From Pegoplata infirma (lineage: Eukaryota; Arthropoda; Insecta; Diptera; Anthomyiidae), in assembly GCA_963921195.1 (NCBI GenBank), contig OY992536.1:100714778-100778777 (forward strand): a stretch of DNA of 64,000 bases. Direction: 5' to 3'. This document shows positions 41,301-45,737 of this stretch, piece after piece. A model generated the notes under the pieces. The model did no database searches. It was not told the DNA's origin and worked only from the letters and a program-made list of their open reading frames with translations. The stretch's first letter is position 1, and the number at the start of each line of letters is the position of its first letter. The translations under genes and the position numbers were made by a program.

Positions 41301-43568
41301 AAGCAAATAAAAATTGACATATTCCATAACAAAACCCCCAAGGCTTTTTTTAGTTCAGGGCTAGATTTTTTTTACACGCATTTGAAGTTGGTGAACTTTT
41401 ATTATAATTATAATAATAATTGCTTTAAAACTGTATAAGGCGTATACTTAATTTTGTAGTTGCCTTTAAATAATAATCATACGCAACGGTGCACGGTGGA
41501 TCATTTTTAATAATTTGGCTTTTCAGTTATTAGGTACGGAATTGATTAGTGTGAAATTTAAACCGGTTATAGCTAACGTAATTCGAGAAGATGTTTGGAC
41601 ACTGGACCCCACATGTTTAATAAGGGCACCACCAGGGCCCCTAAAGTAGGATATGTTTAGTACACAAAACCATTAAATGGTTTAAAATCACTAACTTTAA
41701 ATGCGTGAAAAAAAATAATCTAGCTCTGAACTAAAAAACCGCCTTGAAGGTTTTGTTCTATAAAATGTCAGCTTTCATTTGCTTTTGGTGTCATTTTATT
41801 CCGATTCAATTCAAAAATCGATAAGGGAATAATTAAAAATCAATAAGGGAATAATTAACTCAAAATGACGAATTGTCTTGAGTGAGAACCCCATATTACG
41901 CTATATTAAACAACCATATTTGACCCACAAAAAAGGTTTGACATTTTCGTATCCTATCATTTATCCAAAATCGGTTACCAGTTACCCCGGCAGATCAACC
42001 AGTGTTGGACTGTGTAATCAATTTATATATAAAAGGCATCATAGTCAATTTTAGAAACAGTTACAGTTAGTTAACTTCCGGCTTACGCGGTTTTACGGAT
42101 TCGAATTTCTGAAAAAAAAATTACTTACCCTAAATGTTTTTGGTGGTATAAATGAGGTATCTTGATGTAAAACTAAATGCAATTGATGGCCAAATGCATT
42201 TAATATATATTCTGGATGGGGATCCCAGATTTGACTAGATTTACTGCGAAATGTCCCCGTCACACTAAATGCGGAAAAATAATCTAAAACAGAGTATACA
42301 ATATTAAAGTTTCCTACATTATACAAACAAAAAGAAAAGTCAACAATAAAAATAAACTAAATATGGATATCCGAATTTTCGGTTAAAATAACTGTGACAA
42401 TTTCAGTAGAGACAAACAAATTTTGGATTGAATCGAGTTTAATAAAGGTTGTTTTTAAGGACTTCTTCCATTATTTGCGGCGTTCGATTAACTATAAGAA
42501 TCATTCTAACTTTGAGTTCAAAAATAATGATTTTGTTTTTCTATGTTGTCTTAAATACAAAAATCTTTCGGGCCCTATGTTGGGCGCCAATTGCTTTTAT
42601 TTATTATAAAATGGGAAAGTCAATGAGAACTTGATGAAAATTACAAACTATTTTGAGAATTTAATTGAAATATTAACTTCTGTAAAGATCAACGAATTGC
42701 TAAAGACACAACTATTAGGAATTTGTTAAAACCGAAAATTCAGATTTCCATACTCAGCCGCATTCGATTGAGTTTTTATATTCTTTCACTGAAAATTTTT
42801 TTTTTTTTTTGAAAATTTAAAAAATTACCATTATTGTTACTATTAGGAGTATTTAAATTTCTTTTTGATTCATATAACAAATCATCGGCATTTAAACTAA
42901 AATTATGAACTTTCATTGGTATAACATAATCACTGGTTAATTCTTCTGGTATACTATTATGGATATTATGAATATCATCAATATCATTTTCAATATCATC
43001 TGAAATTTAGGAAAATAAAAATGCAAATAATATTAATTAAATATACACAGCAAACAAAAAATGTATTTATCATATTGACAAAAAAAGTTGTCAATACAAT
43101 TAAATTGTTTGTTAAAATGACAAAGTTTTATTTGAAAATCAGCCAACAATGCCAAAACATGTTTTTCATGTACTCATCTCTCTCTCTCTCTCTTCAATAC
43201 TCACCATCTTCTACGGTCCAATCATCATCACCCTCAAATGTATGATTTGTATAAGTGGTGATTTCGGTAATATCAAATAATCCACCTTCACTAACATCAT
43301 CTCCACCTCCACCATCGTCATCTTTATGATTTCGACTATCACTACTACTACTACTACTGCTACTTATCGGCGTTAACGTCGTTGTTATCGTTGTTGTCCA
43401 ATTATTAAGGGCATTTTTATTTTGTATATTTTGTTCAATTGCTAAGGTGGGTTTTGTCGTTGATATTGAATTATTCACCGGCAGACAGAAAAATATTATT
43501 AAACCCAATAATAATAAAATGCAGGTGGTGAGTAGCAGAAATGCATTTTGTTTCCAATGTGTCGACAT
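2132..43568 (-). CDS. AdamTS-A: ADAMTS metalloprotease (AdamTS-A / GON-1-like), 13 exons, 3' end outside window
   Basis: Secreted or membrane-tethered zinc metalloprotease of the ADAMTS family, whose members cleave extracellular-matrix proteins. Thirteen exons (43205-43568, 42829-42999, 42129-42283, 28339-28470, 27489-28030, 25364-25513, 24291-25021, 22822-23001, 17333-17464, 3008-3234, 2659-2939, 2386-2587, 2132-2323) splice in frame into 1153 codons. Predicted order: hydrophobic N-terminus (about 8-30), prodomain, RKKR furin site (350-353), catalytic HELGHILNMPH (500-510) with Met-turn region near M531, disintegrin-like region (about 575-655), thrombospondin repeat 1 (about 660-712), Cys-rich domain, spacer (about 853-950), then three thrombospondin-type repeats. 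The domain order and the NMPHDDD and KYCxGxRxxYRSC-type motifs fit GON-1/ADAMTS9/20. The ADAMTS call is firm; the exact orthologue is inferred. No stop before the last donor, so more exons must lie left of base 1. Confidence 0.9.
2386..2587 (-). CDS. AdamTS-A: AdamTS-A exon 12 (thrombospondin repeat 3)
   Basis: Residues 1022-1089. Contains [19 protein letters not shown] and a repeat end with paired cysteines (EECREGC), then EYTDWMT, which begins the next repeat. Acceptor TTCTAG at 2589-2588, donor GTAATA at 2385. Confidence 0.9.
2659..2939 (-). CDS. AdamTS-A: AdamTS-A exon 11 (spacer end, thrombospondin repeat 2)
   Basis: Residues 929-1021. Ends the spacer (TYSYTM) and starts a second thrombospondin-type repeat, [17 protein letters not shown]. 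The usual CGGG after the second cysteine is changed to CHGS. The acceptor TTTAAAG at 2941-2940 has a weak pyrimidine tract, so the first residues (IIS) are less certain. Donor GTAAGT at 2658. Confidence 0.85.
3008..3234 (-). CDS. AdamTS-A: AdamTS-A exon 10 (spacer)
   Basis: Residues 853-928. Encodes the spacer core: [27 protein letters not shown], then [14 protein letters not shown] and RDLIVE. Acceptor TTACAG at 3236-3235, donor GTAAGA at 3007. The next three introns are only 68, 71 and 62 bp. Confidence 0.92.
4024..5370 (-). mobile_element. 5'-truncated non-LTR retrotransposon (LINE) with poly(A)
   Basis: Inserted in the DINE-like repeat. It has a 3' poly(A) (T run 4025-4043 on the + strand) and a 5' end at about 5370. 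The uninterrupted paralogue at 54.67 kb reads CTTGTTTAAATACAATTTGG. The two flanks here end in TTTAAA and begin TACCATTTGG, so this is a clean insertion with a small duplication. Confidence 0.85.
4294..5364 (-). pseudogene. LINE reverse transcriptase fragment (356 codons, internal deletion)
   Basis: An open frame runs from the truncated 5' end, so it has no true start. Reverse transcriptase motifs are [41 protein letters not shown] (catalytic D), [22 protein letters not shown] and [10 protein letters not shown] (catalytic DD). After CKHMTFD the sequence jumps directly to a C-terminal part ([15 protein letters not shown]), so the thumb region appears deleted in frame. It lacks endonuclease and ORF1. 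CR1/jockey-group clade is likely but not fixed. Confidence 0.85.
5582..6411 (-). mobile_element. hAT-type non-autonomous element, second copy, truncated
   Basis: Inverted relative to the copy at 9.8-10.9 kb. The end at 6411 (CAGTACGAATAGTCAGCCTA) matches that copy's TAGGCTGACCATTCGTAC end. The other end stops at ACTCAAATCAGTACACCC, beside the DINE-like end, without the final TAGGGTGACC. Confidence 0.6.
6527..8565 (+). repeat. Copy B of the 'GGTACTTTTTATA' repeat family, apparently full length
   Basis: Degenerate tandem units of roughly 150-200 bp, each with GTACTTTTGGTACTTTTTATA, ACTTGAAATTTGGAATGTAG and a GGGGTAAAA tract. The left end is TGACTGATTCATCATCGC + CAGCCCAAACTGCTGAA; the right end is a GGAACGAAATGAGATGGAAC tract. 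Both ends recur in reverse at 48.3-51.9 kb. A near-exact local duplication of about 130 bp lies within 7145-7430. No coding capacity. Confidence 0.7.
8630..9447 (+). mobile_element. DINE-1/Helentron-like element, near complete
   Basis: Begins TTTATACCCTCTACTCCAG + TGATAGAGGGTATATATG (a small terminal hairpin). It contains CCCATAAAGTATATG, a GTCTGTCTGTCTG microsatellite and two direct repeats of about 180 bp (AACACGCTAACTTTCGAA). It ends GGGCATTGTGGAGGATATG ... CGAATTTAACTTTTCTTCTTG. Confidence 0.6.
9823..10899. mobile_element. hAT-type TIR element with perfect 8-bp target duplication
   Basis: Left end TAGGCTGACCATTCGTACTG; the right end complements TAGGGTGACCATTTTTTTC. AATATGAG flanks it exactly on both sides (9815-9822 and 10900-10907). 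An 8-bp duplication and short TIRs are the hAT signature. It carries one unexplained open frame (see 10300-10629). Confidence 0.85.
10300..10629 (+). CDS. Unrecognised open frame inside the hAT-type element (109 codons)
   Basis: Starts at a TTG, so there is no convincing initiator; a later ATG lies in frame. The product is mixed in composition ([39 protein letters not shown]) and not obviously low-complexity, unlike most frames here. It may be a captured or decayed exon or a relic of transposase. I do not recognise it. Confidence 0.3.
   Translation: MEFGNQEVPKRKNVSEHEVTLIFLNFLNEHNIFEVLYNKQFNGPMDFLYRLYEKVLTQKIRAIKKKKHVLISWEFLSEEKLSKLSQKSPQNLKNFLIFKTCGILLYFLQ
10910..11440. other. AT-rich intron sequence, nothing recognised
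   Basis: Part of the 14-kb intron 9. No ORF, repeat end or RNA-like structure seen. Confidence 0.4.
11525..11795 (-). mobile_element. DINE-1/Helentron-like fragment, reverse
   Basis: Contains ACAACAGACAGACGGACATTG, ACTTTCACTCATAACTTTT + AAACGGTT, and ends CTACCATTAAGTGTAGGGTAT. These are reverse-orientation landmarks of the family at 54.5 kb. Confidence 0.5.
11800..12390. other. AT-rich intron sequence, nothing recognised
   Basis: Intron 9. Several poly(A)/poly(T) runs; no gene or defined repeat found. Confidence 0.4.
12395..12985 (+). mobile_element. DINE-1/Helentron-like copy, diverged
   Basis: Has TCGATCTGGCGATGTCCGTC + TGTCTG, a TTGAGCATTATCAGTTTAACGG segment and TTTTTTCACCAAA repeats. 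The start is degraded. Confidence 0.45.
13089..15040. mobile_element. Long palindromic (foldback) DNA element, about 0.95-kb arms
   Basis: Left end GGCGCATTCCATGTCAATTC matches the complement of the right end, GACATGGAATGCCCC. Arms pair across a centre near 14060: GCCCAGGAGGATCGTGGGAT (13500) with ATCCCACGATTCTCCTGGGC (about 14620), and CCAATGGTGCGTC modules on both sides. It sits in a TATATATA target, so the duplication cannot be measured. No coding frame of note. Confidence 0.8.
15640..16350 (-). mobile_element. DINE-1/Helentron-like copy in reverse, nested in the previous one
   Basis: Starts GTTAAATTCGGCTGTGCCG + AATCTATTATACCCTCC and ends CTGTAGATGGAGGGTATAAA, i.e. reverse order. It contains a (GACG/GACA) microsatellite at 16180-16237 and a GGGGGGGGGG tract at about 15741. 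Confidence 0.55.
16180..16237. repeat. (GACG)n/(GACA)n microsatellite
   Basis: Tandem GACG and GACA tetranucleotides over about 58 bp, the expanded form of the shorter GTCT run present in each DINE-like copy. Confidence 0.9.
16608..16905. mobile_element. Palindromic MITE
   Basis: Ends AATACTCGAGCTCCAGGTC and its inexact complement GACCTCGAGCTCGATTATT near 16880. Internally ACCATCATCAGGGTGGAG occurs twice (about 16678 and 16798), and an inner hairpin is formed by CGGTTTTCTTTGAAAACCAT and ATGGTTTTCAAAGAAAACCG. Confidence 0.65.
16906..17332. other. AT-rich intron sequence, nothing recognised
   Basis: Start of intron 9, right after the donor of exon 9 on the minus strand. Poly(A/T) tracts only. 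Confidence 0.4.
17333..17464 (-). CDS. AdamTS-A: AdamTS-A exon 9 (end of Cys-rich domain, spacer start)
   Basis: Residues 809-852. The codon split with exon 8 restores [15 protein letters not shown], matching the family's DKCGVCGGDxxxC. Ends in TIPKG, the entry to the spacer. Acceptor TTTAG at 17466-17465, donor GTAAGT at 17332. Followed by a 14.1-kb intron. Confidence 0.92.
17465..18209. repeat. Intron 8 sequence; from about 17870 one arm of an inverted repeat
   Basis: Bases about 18000-18200 (TTCCTGGCAAGGGCACTACGG, GGCGTTTTTTCGCATTG) pair in reverse with about 21130-21300. This suggests that the jockey LINE between them landed inside an older palindromic element. Weak match, by eye. Confidence 0.4.
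18310..19635 (-). pseudogene. Jockey ORF2, part 2: reverse transcriptase
   Basis: Continues in the same frame after the single [13 protein letters not shown], then [55 protein letters not shown] (catalytic D), [26 protein letters not shown] (catalytic DD) and [14 protein letters not shown]. It ends at a stop near 18310. One nonsense change separates it from part 1, so loss of function is recent or minimal. Confidence 0.9.
19636..20740 (-). pseudogene. Jockey ORF2, part 1: endonuclease C-terminus and linker
   Basis: An open frame without a start codon from about 20740. Endonuclease motifs are [32 protein letters not shown] (catalytic D/N) and SSDHSPVIL. The linker follows ([20 protein letters not shown]) and ends [13 protein letters not shown] stop follows where jockey elements normally continue into the reverse transcriptase. 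Confidence 0.85.
20756..21430. repeat. Second arm of inverted repeat around the jockey LINE; AT-rich
   Basis: 20757-20860 (TTTTCAAAGTTTGTTAGAG, CCAAATATTTGATT) pairs with 21060-21145 in reverse. 21150-21300 pairs with about 18000-18200. The end is near CTTTTTGTCTTGTTTTTACT. Confidence 0.4.
21700..21960 (-). repeat. DINE-like or related fragment
   Basis: TTCTAGCGATATATAACACTAG, a TTATTGATCCTTAAAGG segment and ATGGGTAAAATCGGACTAAGG resemble the reverse DINE-like copy at 15.6-16.35 kb. Degraded. Confidence 0.35.
22094..22734. mobile_element. Palindromic element of the CCCAGCAAAA TIR family
   Basis: Arms of about 300 bp pair around about 22415: CCATAGAAGTCCACTAAAACG with CGTTTTAGTGGACTTCTATG, and CCATAAAATTTTATT with its partner. 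The right end AAAATATTTTTGCTGGG complements a left end CCAGAAAATGTATTT. Confidence 0.65.
22822..23001 (-). CDS. AdamTS-A: AdamTS-A exon 8 (cysteine-rich domain)
   Basis: Residues 749-808. Encodes [22 protein letters not shown] and [15 protein letters not shown], typical of the ADAMTS cysteine-rich domain. Acceptor TTTCAG at 23003-23002, donor GTGAGT at 22821. Confidence 0.93.
   Translation of the reverse strand, partial: YHLKINAIYIAGLKVILAIFVYLRKLSMVPHVHSTVLTNVSMVYAGRLAVTTNSILLQN
23090..23962. mobile_element. TA-target MITE with CACGCAGAGA / TTTTTTGTG ends
   Basis: Flanked by TA at 23088-23089 and 23963-23964. The 38489 MITE supplies the likely empty site. Holds ATGATTGCGACAACCATAA and GTCACAATCACATATATGATC subterminal motifs, plus the nested 23216-23844 element. 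Confidence 0.5.
23216..23844. mobile_element. CACAGTG-ended inverted-repeat element, TTA flanks
   Basis: Ends CACAGTG ... CACTGTG, with TTA at 23213-23215 and 23845-23847. Subterminal inverted repeats of about 120 bp share GGATGAAACCAAAAGCAAAT and its complement ATTTGCTTTTGGTTTCATCC. A TTA target would suit PIF/Harbinger. Related copy at 41270-41820. Confidence 0.6.
24291..25021 (-). CDS. AdamTS-A: AdamTS-A exon 7 (zinc site end, disintegrin-like, TSP1-1, Cys-rich start)
   Basis: Residues 505-748, the largest exon. The third zinc ligand is H510 in [14 protein letters not shown] near 530-535 is in the Met-turn position, though the usual MAP.. is replaced. A disintegrin-like region follows with CKRLWC and LPWADGTPC, then a first thrombospondin type 1 repeat, [19 protein letters not shown]. 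The cysteine-rich domain starts at [14 protein letters not shown]. Donor GTAAGT at 24290. Confidence 0.96.
25364..25513 (-). CDS. AdamTS-A: AdamTS-A exon 6 (zinc-binding helix)
   Basis: Residues 455-504. Contains the cysteine-rich part of the protease domain and the first half of the zinc site, [10 protein letters not shown], with catalytic E501 and ligands H500 and H504. The intron after base 25364 splits codon 505. Acceptor ACAG at 25515-25514, donor GTAAGT at 25363. Confidence 0.95.
25690..26752 (+). pseudogene. Decayed LINE 3' half with RNase H (I-like)
   Basis: Frames broken several times. RNase H signals are TDGSR then [10 protein letters not shown] (fragmented), [14 protein letters not shown] (catalytic D) and [21 protein letters not shown] spread over two frames. 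A Cys/His tail follows ([19 protein letters not shown]). The 3' end is TGACGTAAAACGTCAGCAGC + CACTTATAACCTAACCTAA. Lies in intron 5, antisense to AdamTS-A. Confidence 0.75.
26753..27488. other. Intron 5 remainder, nothing recognised
   Basis: AT-rich sequence up to the donor of exon 5. No repeat or ORF supported. Confidence 0.4.
27489..28030 (-). CDS. AdamTS-A: AdamTS-A exon 5 (prodomain end, furin site, protease start)
   Basis: Residues 275-454. Starts [15 protein letters not shown], then a run of eight serines (298-305; six TCG codons). The furin-type site RKKR is at 350-353. The protease domain then begins ([11 protein letters not shown]) and continues to DTAMLITR. Acceptor GTAG at 28032-28031, donor GTAAAG at 27488. 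Confidence 0.93.
28339..28470 (-). CDS. AdamTS-A: AdamTS-A exon 4 (prodomain)
   Basis: Exactly 44 codons, residues 231-274, phase 0 at both ends. Contains the conserved GCYYKGYV and [10 protein letters not shown] motifs of ADAMTS prodomains. Acceptor CAG at 28473-28471, donor GTAAGT at 28338. Too short to appear as a separate open frame, so it was found from the splice signals and motifs. Confidence 0.9.
28605..29045. repeat. Outer part of left arm of the transposon
   Basis: Inverted relative to 35100-35520. Contains GGTCCAATGGTGCCTCCTAG and AAGGGGGCTCCCATAGAAAT, modules shared with the palindrome at 13-15 kb and with 44.46-44.87 kb. Confidence 0.75.
29048..30476 (+). pseudogene. Decayed LINE 3' part with RNase H, inserted in the left arm
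   Basis: 29011-29391 gives a weak C-terminal reverse-transcriptase-like frame ([18 protein letters not shown]). 29492-29782 encodes a clearer RNase H segment, [20 protein letters not shown] then [13 protein letters not shown] and [12 protein letters not shown] broken Cys/His tail ([19 protein letters not shown]) follows near 30150. Related to the copy at 25.7 kb. Confidence 0.7.
30480..30735. repeat. Arm module in unexpected orientation
   Basis: GGTTAAAAATAGAGGGCAGG, GAAAATGTTGGGGTATAAAA and ACATTTGACTTCTCTAGGTT match 35100-35220 in the SAME orientation, although the segments on both sides match the right arm inverted. Confidence 0.6.
30740..31421. repeat. Inner left arm of the transposon
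   Basis: Inverted copy of 34341-35010. Includes GCGTGACACAGTGGGAACG, CGAAAAGAGCTCCATTTAAA and a doubled module ending AGTAGTGTCACTTCTAGTAA (31204 and 31390). Mirror-image 81-codon frames in both arms are by-products of the repeat. Confidence 0.85.
31596..33817 (-). CDS. Transposase-like protein, 704 codons, one 107-bp intron
   Basis: Exon 1 is 33817-32287 and exon 2 is 32179-31596. GT at 32286 and TTTTCAG ending at 32180 join to [15 protein letters not shown] without a frame break. A TGA lies in frame two codons upstream, so ATG 33817 is the first start. The N-terminus has paired cysteines (C9, C16, C17, C43, C47, C50). A Cys/His region spans about 331-403, with CVCTLHQN and a C2H2-like CGHC...HMLKH. 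Candidate acidic catalytic residues are D477 in [11 protein letters not shown]561 in [13 protein letters not shown], and E588 or D602 in [19 protein letters not shown]. This is a DDE/RNase H-fold transposase by pattern. The superfamily is not assigned (Sola-like is one guess). Confidence 0.75.
34341..35520. repeat. Right arm of the transposon
   Basis: Starts ATTACTAGAAGTGACACTAC (doubled at about 34530) and runs out to GAGCGGTTCCTGCGTTTCC. The more continuous of the two arms, with no large insertion. Confidence 0.8.
35530..35970. other. Intron 3 sequence, nothing recognised
   Basis: AT-rich. A short motif GTTGAACAGTGTTCAACACC (imperfect hairpin) near 35647 is the only structure noticed. Confidence 0.35.
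36130..40350. repeat. Degenerate array of roughly 150-190 bp repeats
   Basis: Recurring blocks in the same order: TTTTGCCACGCCCCTTTT, AATTCTCCGCCCACAGTCC, AAATCCGACTACTTCAGGAT, ATGCTTCATCGTTAGAAC, TTTTCAGCTTCCTAAGTCAT, TTGGGGGCTTCAAAAGAAGT. GCCACGCC-type sites at 39659, 39827, 39992 and 40146 are 154-168 bp apart. A larger duplication is superimposed: 35975-36540 with 37705-38290, and 36700-37040 with 39070-39380. No coding frame. Confidence 0.85.
38489..38713. mobile_element. 225-bp MITE with TA duplication
   Basis: Ends CACAGAGAGAACAGTTTAG and AAACTGTTTTTCTGTG; subterminal GTGCCAGCCGAATT / AATTCGGCTGGCAC. TA flanks at 38487-38488 and 38714-38715. The neighbouring array unit at 38935 (CTCCGTCTACATTCC) shows the unoccupied TA site. 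Confidence 0.85.
40490..40800 (+). pseudogene. Very decayed third copy of the RNase H LINE
   Basis: CATTTGAGTCTCAGGGATCA ... AACTTGTAAGACTGGAAACA parallels the ATATGGGTCCCAGGGCACAG ... GCTTGCAAGACTGGGAACTA part of the 25.7-kb copy. Frames are destroyed. Confidence 0.5.
40801..41265. other. Intron 3 sequence, nothing recognised
   Basis: Open frames of 78-84 codons on both strands at 40844-41116 overlap each other and show no domain pattern. Less AT-rich than the surroundings, so possibly an unidentified repeat. Confidence 0.3.
41267..41820. mobile_element. Second copy of the CACAGTG-type inverted-repeat element
   Basis: Contains GGGATGAAACCAAAAGCAAAT and the complementary ATTTGCTTTTGGTGTCATTT at the other end, plus ATACGCAACGGTG and GGGCACCACCAGGG shared with 23216-23844. 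Confidence 0.7.
42129..42283 (-). CDS. AdamTS-A: AdamTS-A exon 3 (prodomain)
   Basis: Residues 179-230. Acceptor GTTTTAG at 42285-42284, donor GTAAGT at 42128. Encodes prodomain sequence with a [17 protein letters not shown] segment, matching the ADAMTS pattern F-G-x-x-xLxL. Followed by a 13.7-kb intron. Confidence 0.9.
42572..42589 (-). other. Retrotransposon primer-binding-site motif (tRNA-Lys type)
   Basis: Minus strand TGGCGCCCAACATAGGGC, 16 of 18 matches to TGGCGCCCAACGTGGGGC, the complement of the 3' end of a tRNA-Lys. In intron 2 of AdamTS-A. No LTR or gag/pol frame around it was recognised. Confidence 0.5.
42829..42999 (-). CDS. AdamTS-A: AdamTS-A exon 2 (prodomain)
   Basis: Residues 122-178. 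Acceptor TTTCAG ends at 43000, donor GTAATT at 42828. Begins with an acidic Asp/Ile-rich stretch and contains [13 protein letters not shown], the conserved start of an ADAMTS prodomain. Phase 1 at both ends, and the join to exon 3 restores [10 protein letters not shown]. Confidence 0.85.
43205..43568 (-). CDS. AdamTS-A: AdamTS-A coding exon 1 (start, signal anchor)
   Basis: Residues 1-121. Starts at ATG 43568-43566. Residues about 8-30 are strongly hydrophobic (leucine/isoleucine-rich) after a short basic N-terminus, so this is an uncleaved signal anchor or a signal peptide. The following segment is rich in Ser, Thr, Asp and Gly, with runs of serine near residues 65-75 and an Asp/Gly run after them. 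Donor GTGAGT at 43204; one base (G) carries over to exon 2. Confidence 0.85.
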
Positions 43569-43622
43569 ATTGCTGCATTTATTTTTATAAAACCACCATT
43601 CACAAGTTTTCTTTAAAACGAG
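43569..43622 (-). other. Probable 5' UTR of AdamTS-A start exon, with upstream splice acceptor
   Basis: On the minus strand a pyrimidine-rich tract ends in TTTCCAG at 43624-43623, 54 bases before the start ATG. This looks like a splice acceptor, implying a non-coding first exon further upstream (higher coordinates). No promoter could be placed by eye. Confidence 0.5.
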
Positions 43623-44020
43623 CTGGAAATAAAAGAAAAATAAAATAAAAATTAATTTTTATTTGGGGACTAAAAATATTAATTTTATAAACTAAAAGAA
43701 ATAAAAATATTTGAATATTTTTTTTTTTTTCAAAATTACTTGAAAATATCGAGCTAAAAGAATTTGAAAATATCGTTTATTGTCAGGTTGCTAAAACCTA
43801 TTTATATCATTTTCGATTTTATGAATTATTATGAGGATACATTTTTCTATAAGAAATTTTTAAAATATTCAGGTTATATAGATTTTTCTCAGTATTATGC
43901 GGGTTATAAAAACCTATAAGAAATCAATAAATCTTCCATTATCGTCTTTAAATTTGCAAATAATAGTAATGTTCTTCTATTTTAAAGTTTAATCTCATAA
44001 ATAAAGCATTTCCGATTTCC

Positions 44021-44038
44021 GCCCCATGTTGGGCGCCA
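44021..44038 (-). other. Retrotransposon primer-binding-site motif (tRNA-Lys type)
   Basis: Minus strand TGGCGCCCAACATGGGGC, one mismatch to the tRNA-Lys complement. Preceded on that strand by AACTAAT, as at the end of an LTR. Confidence 0.55.
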
Positions 44039-44154
44039 ATTAGTTTATGCTGTTTTTACACTTCTTTTGTTTTTTTTTTGTCACGAAAAACTTTTAAAAT
44101 AAATGAACACAGATTAATATTCAAAAGCGATTCTGATTAGATCGAACTTTTTTG

Positions 44155-44365
44155 GCGAAATAAAACTTACAAGAAATTCTCGTAAATTTACAAGTTTTTT
44201 TTGTAAAAAATATTGGAAATTTGTAAAATTACCGGAAAAACTGTAAAATAACAAAAAAAAATTAAAATTTCGATCGAAAATTATTTGTTAAAAAACAAGG
44301 AAAACTGTCAAATATTGGTAAAATGGGATTACGAGACTTTTTCTAGTAATTCGACAAGGTTTTTT
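44155..44365 (+). repeat. Dispersed repeat shared with 60.65-60.87 kb
   Basis: AATAAAACTTACAAGAAATT ... TCGATCGAAAATTATTTGTT ... ATGGGATTACGAGACTTTTT. The same order and spacing occur at 60655-60866. Confidence 0.7.
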
Positions 44366-44459
44366 CTTTGAGTGTAGGACGTAGGTATTGAGTTGAGTTG
44401 AGGGTGGGTTGTACAGGCCTAAAATATGGAAATTTTTAGGCAAGTCCATGGCGCGCATA

Positions 44460-44875
44460 CATAAAATAGTCCATAGTACCGGGATGTAGGTATGTTTTGA
44501 AAAAATGCTAGACGGTTAAAAATAAATGGTGTCAGTCTCACTAATGACGTCTCTACGCCGCACCATTGGACGCACCTGATTAAATAATACAAACTTATAA
44601 GAAATATAAAAAAAATTGTAGAGGAAGCACATTAAGGGTTAAAGATAAAGGATAGGTGAGTTCAGAGAAAATTGTTGAATTAAAAAAATATTGTTGGTCG
44701 GTCACTCATATGACTGCTCTAGGGGCACTCTTAGGGCAGTTGAAGCAAATTTCAAAAAATTTCATTTTGTGTGGGAGCCCCTTAAAAATTGGAGATAGTG
44801 TATTAGTTTGTTCTGAAAAAAATAATGGGGGTCGGTCTTGCTACTGACCCTTCTTCGACGCACCAGCTGATTTTA
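44460..44875. repeat. Single-arm fragment of the 13-15 kb palindrome family
   Basis: Matches about 14100-14540: CCGCACCATTGGACGCACC, GGGGCACTCTTAGGGCAGTT, TGTGGGAGCCCCTTAAAAAT and GGGGGTCGGTCTTGCTACTG. One arm only, so truncated or half of a palindrome. Confidence 0.7.
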
Positions 44876-44879
44876 ATAT

Positions 44880-45590
44880 TGGAGAATTTATTTACATAAA
44901 TCTCTTAACTTTCATGAAAAAAAATATTTATTTAAAATTCTGTTTGTGTGTGTTTAGCGCGTACTTTGATAACCTAATAAAAACTGATTATAATCGAACC
45001 ATTTTTGGACTTAGGCCCCATCTGAAAACTTCGCCCGATAATTAGTTAAAGCGGTGTAGTGGCAACAAAAAGAACCCTATTTAAATCAAATTTGTTTTGT
45101 GAATGTTTTTTACACTTATTAAAGATTTGACAAAATATAGATCAAGTCGGTCCATGTTTGAACTTGGGACTCATTTTCCGGAAAAAACGGTAAACGATAT
45201 TATATGGTTTTGACCGACTATAACTTTCTTACTTTTTTTTTTTTTTTTTTTTTAAAGAAACAACACTCAGGCAATGCTGCCTATTAATTACTACTATAAC
45301 CGTGATGTTTCTTTCGGAAAGGGGATAGAAGAGAGATGAAAGATTTGAAAGATAGAAGGGCTTCAGTATGGCAACACTGTAATTGCGCGTGTTGATAATT
45401 TTGAGTACAGTTGTTGCATCGCCATCTGCTATTGATCTAGCGAATTATTTTTGAAGCTGTGTTTAATAGCCATTATTTTATTATTTTACTTCGTTGACGT
45501 TTTTTAGTGCTATTTATCAACGAAGGAGGGTGCTGCGATAGATATTAGTTATAAATAGAAACTAATAAATATCTGAAAAAAATGTTGTTC
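44880..45590. other. Upstream sequence with a long T run; nothing coding
   Basis: Contains a T run at about 45232-45253 followed by AAAGAAACAACACTCAGGC. Possibly a retroelement tail in reverse, not proven. Confidence 0.3.
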
Positions 45591-45640
45591 TGCCTGAGCC
45601 GGGAATCGAACCCAGGCTTGCTGGCTAGTAGTCCAACGAG
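45591..45640 (-). repeat. tRNA 3'-half-like sequence
   Basis: Minus strand has a T-arm, CTGGGTTCGATTCCCGG (5-bp stem, 7-base loop, pol III B box), followed by CTCAGGCA, and upstream a GTTGG/CCAGC anticodon-type stem. No D arm or matching 5' acceptor strand was found, so this is a tRNA-derived repeat or pseudogene. Confidence 0.6.
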
Positions 45641-45737
45641 AAATTTCTGCAAAACAAAATTTATAAATTATGCAGGATTGTTGAGTTCTTAAGGGAGAAA
45701 TTTTTTGCTGTAAGTTTTAGTTTATTATTTTTTTTAT

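Larger units (their letters stand above)
43196..44150. other. Region around the AdamTS-A start, mostly non-repetitive
   Basis: Outside exon 1 and its presumed acceptor, 43623-44150 holds AT-rich sequence with one primer-binding-site motif (44021-44038). No TATA/initiator could be assigned. Confidence 0.35.

Noticed and set aside
42394..42634. Small frames in intron 2
   Set aside because: They overlap each other in different frames and a primer-binding-site remnant; no motif.
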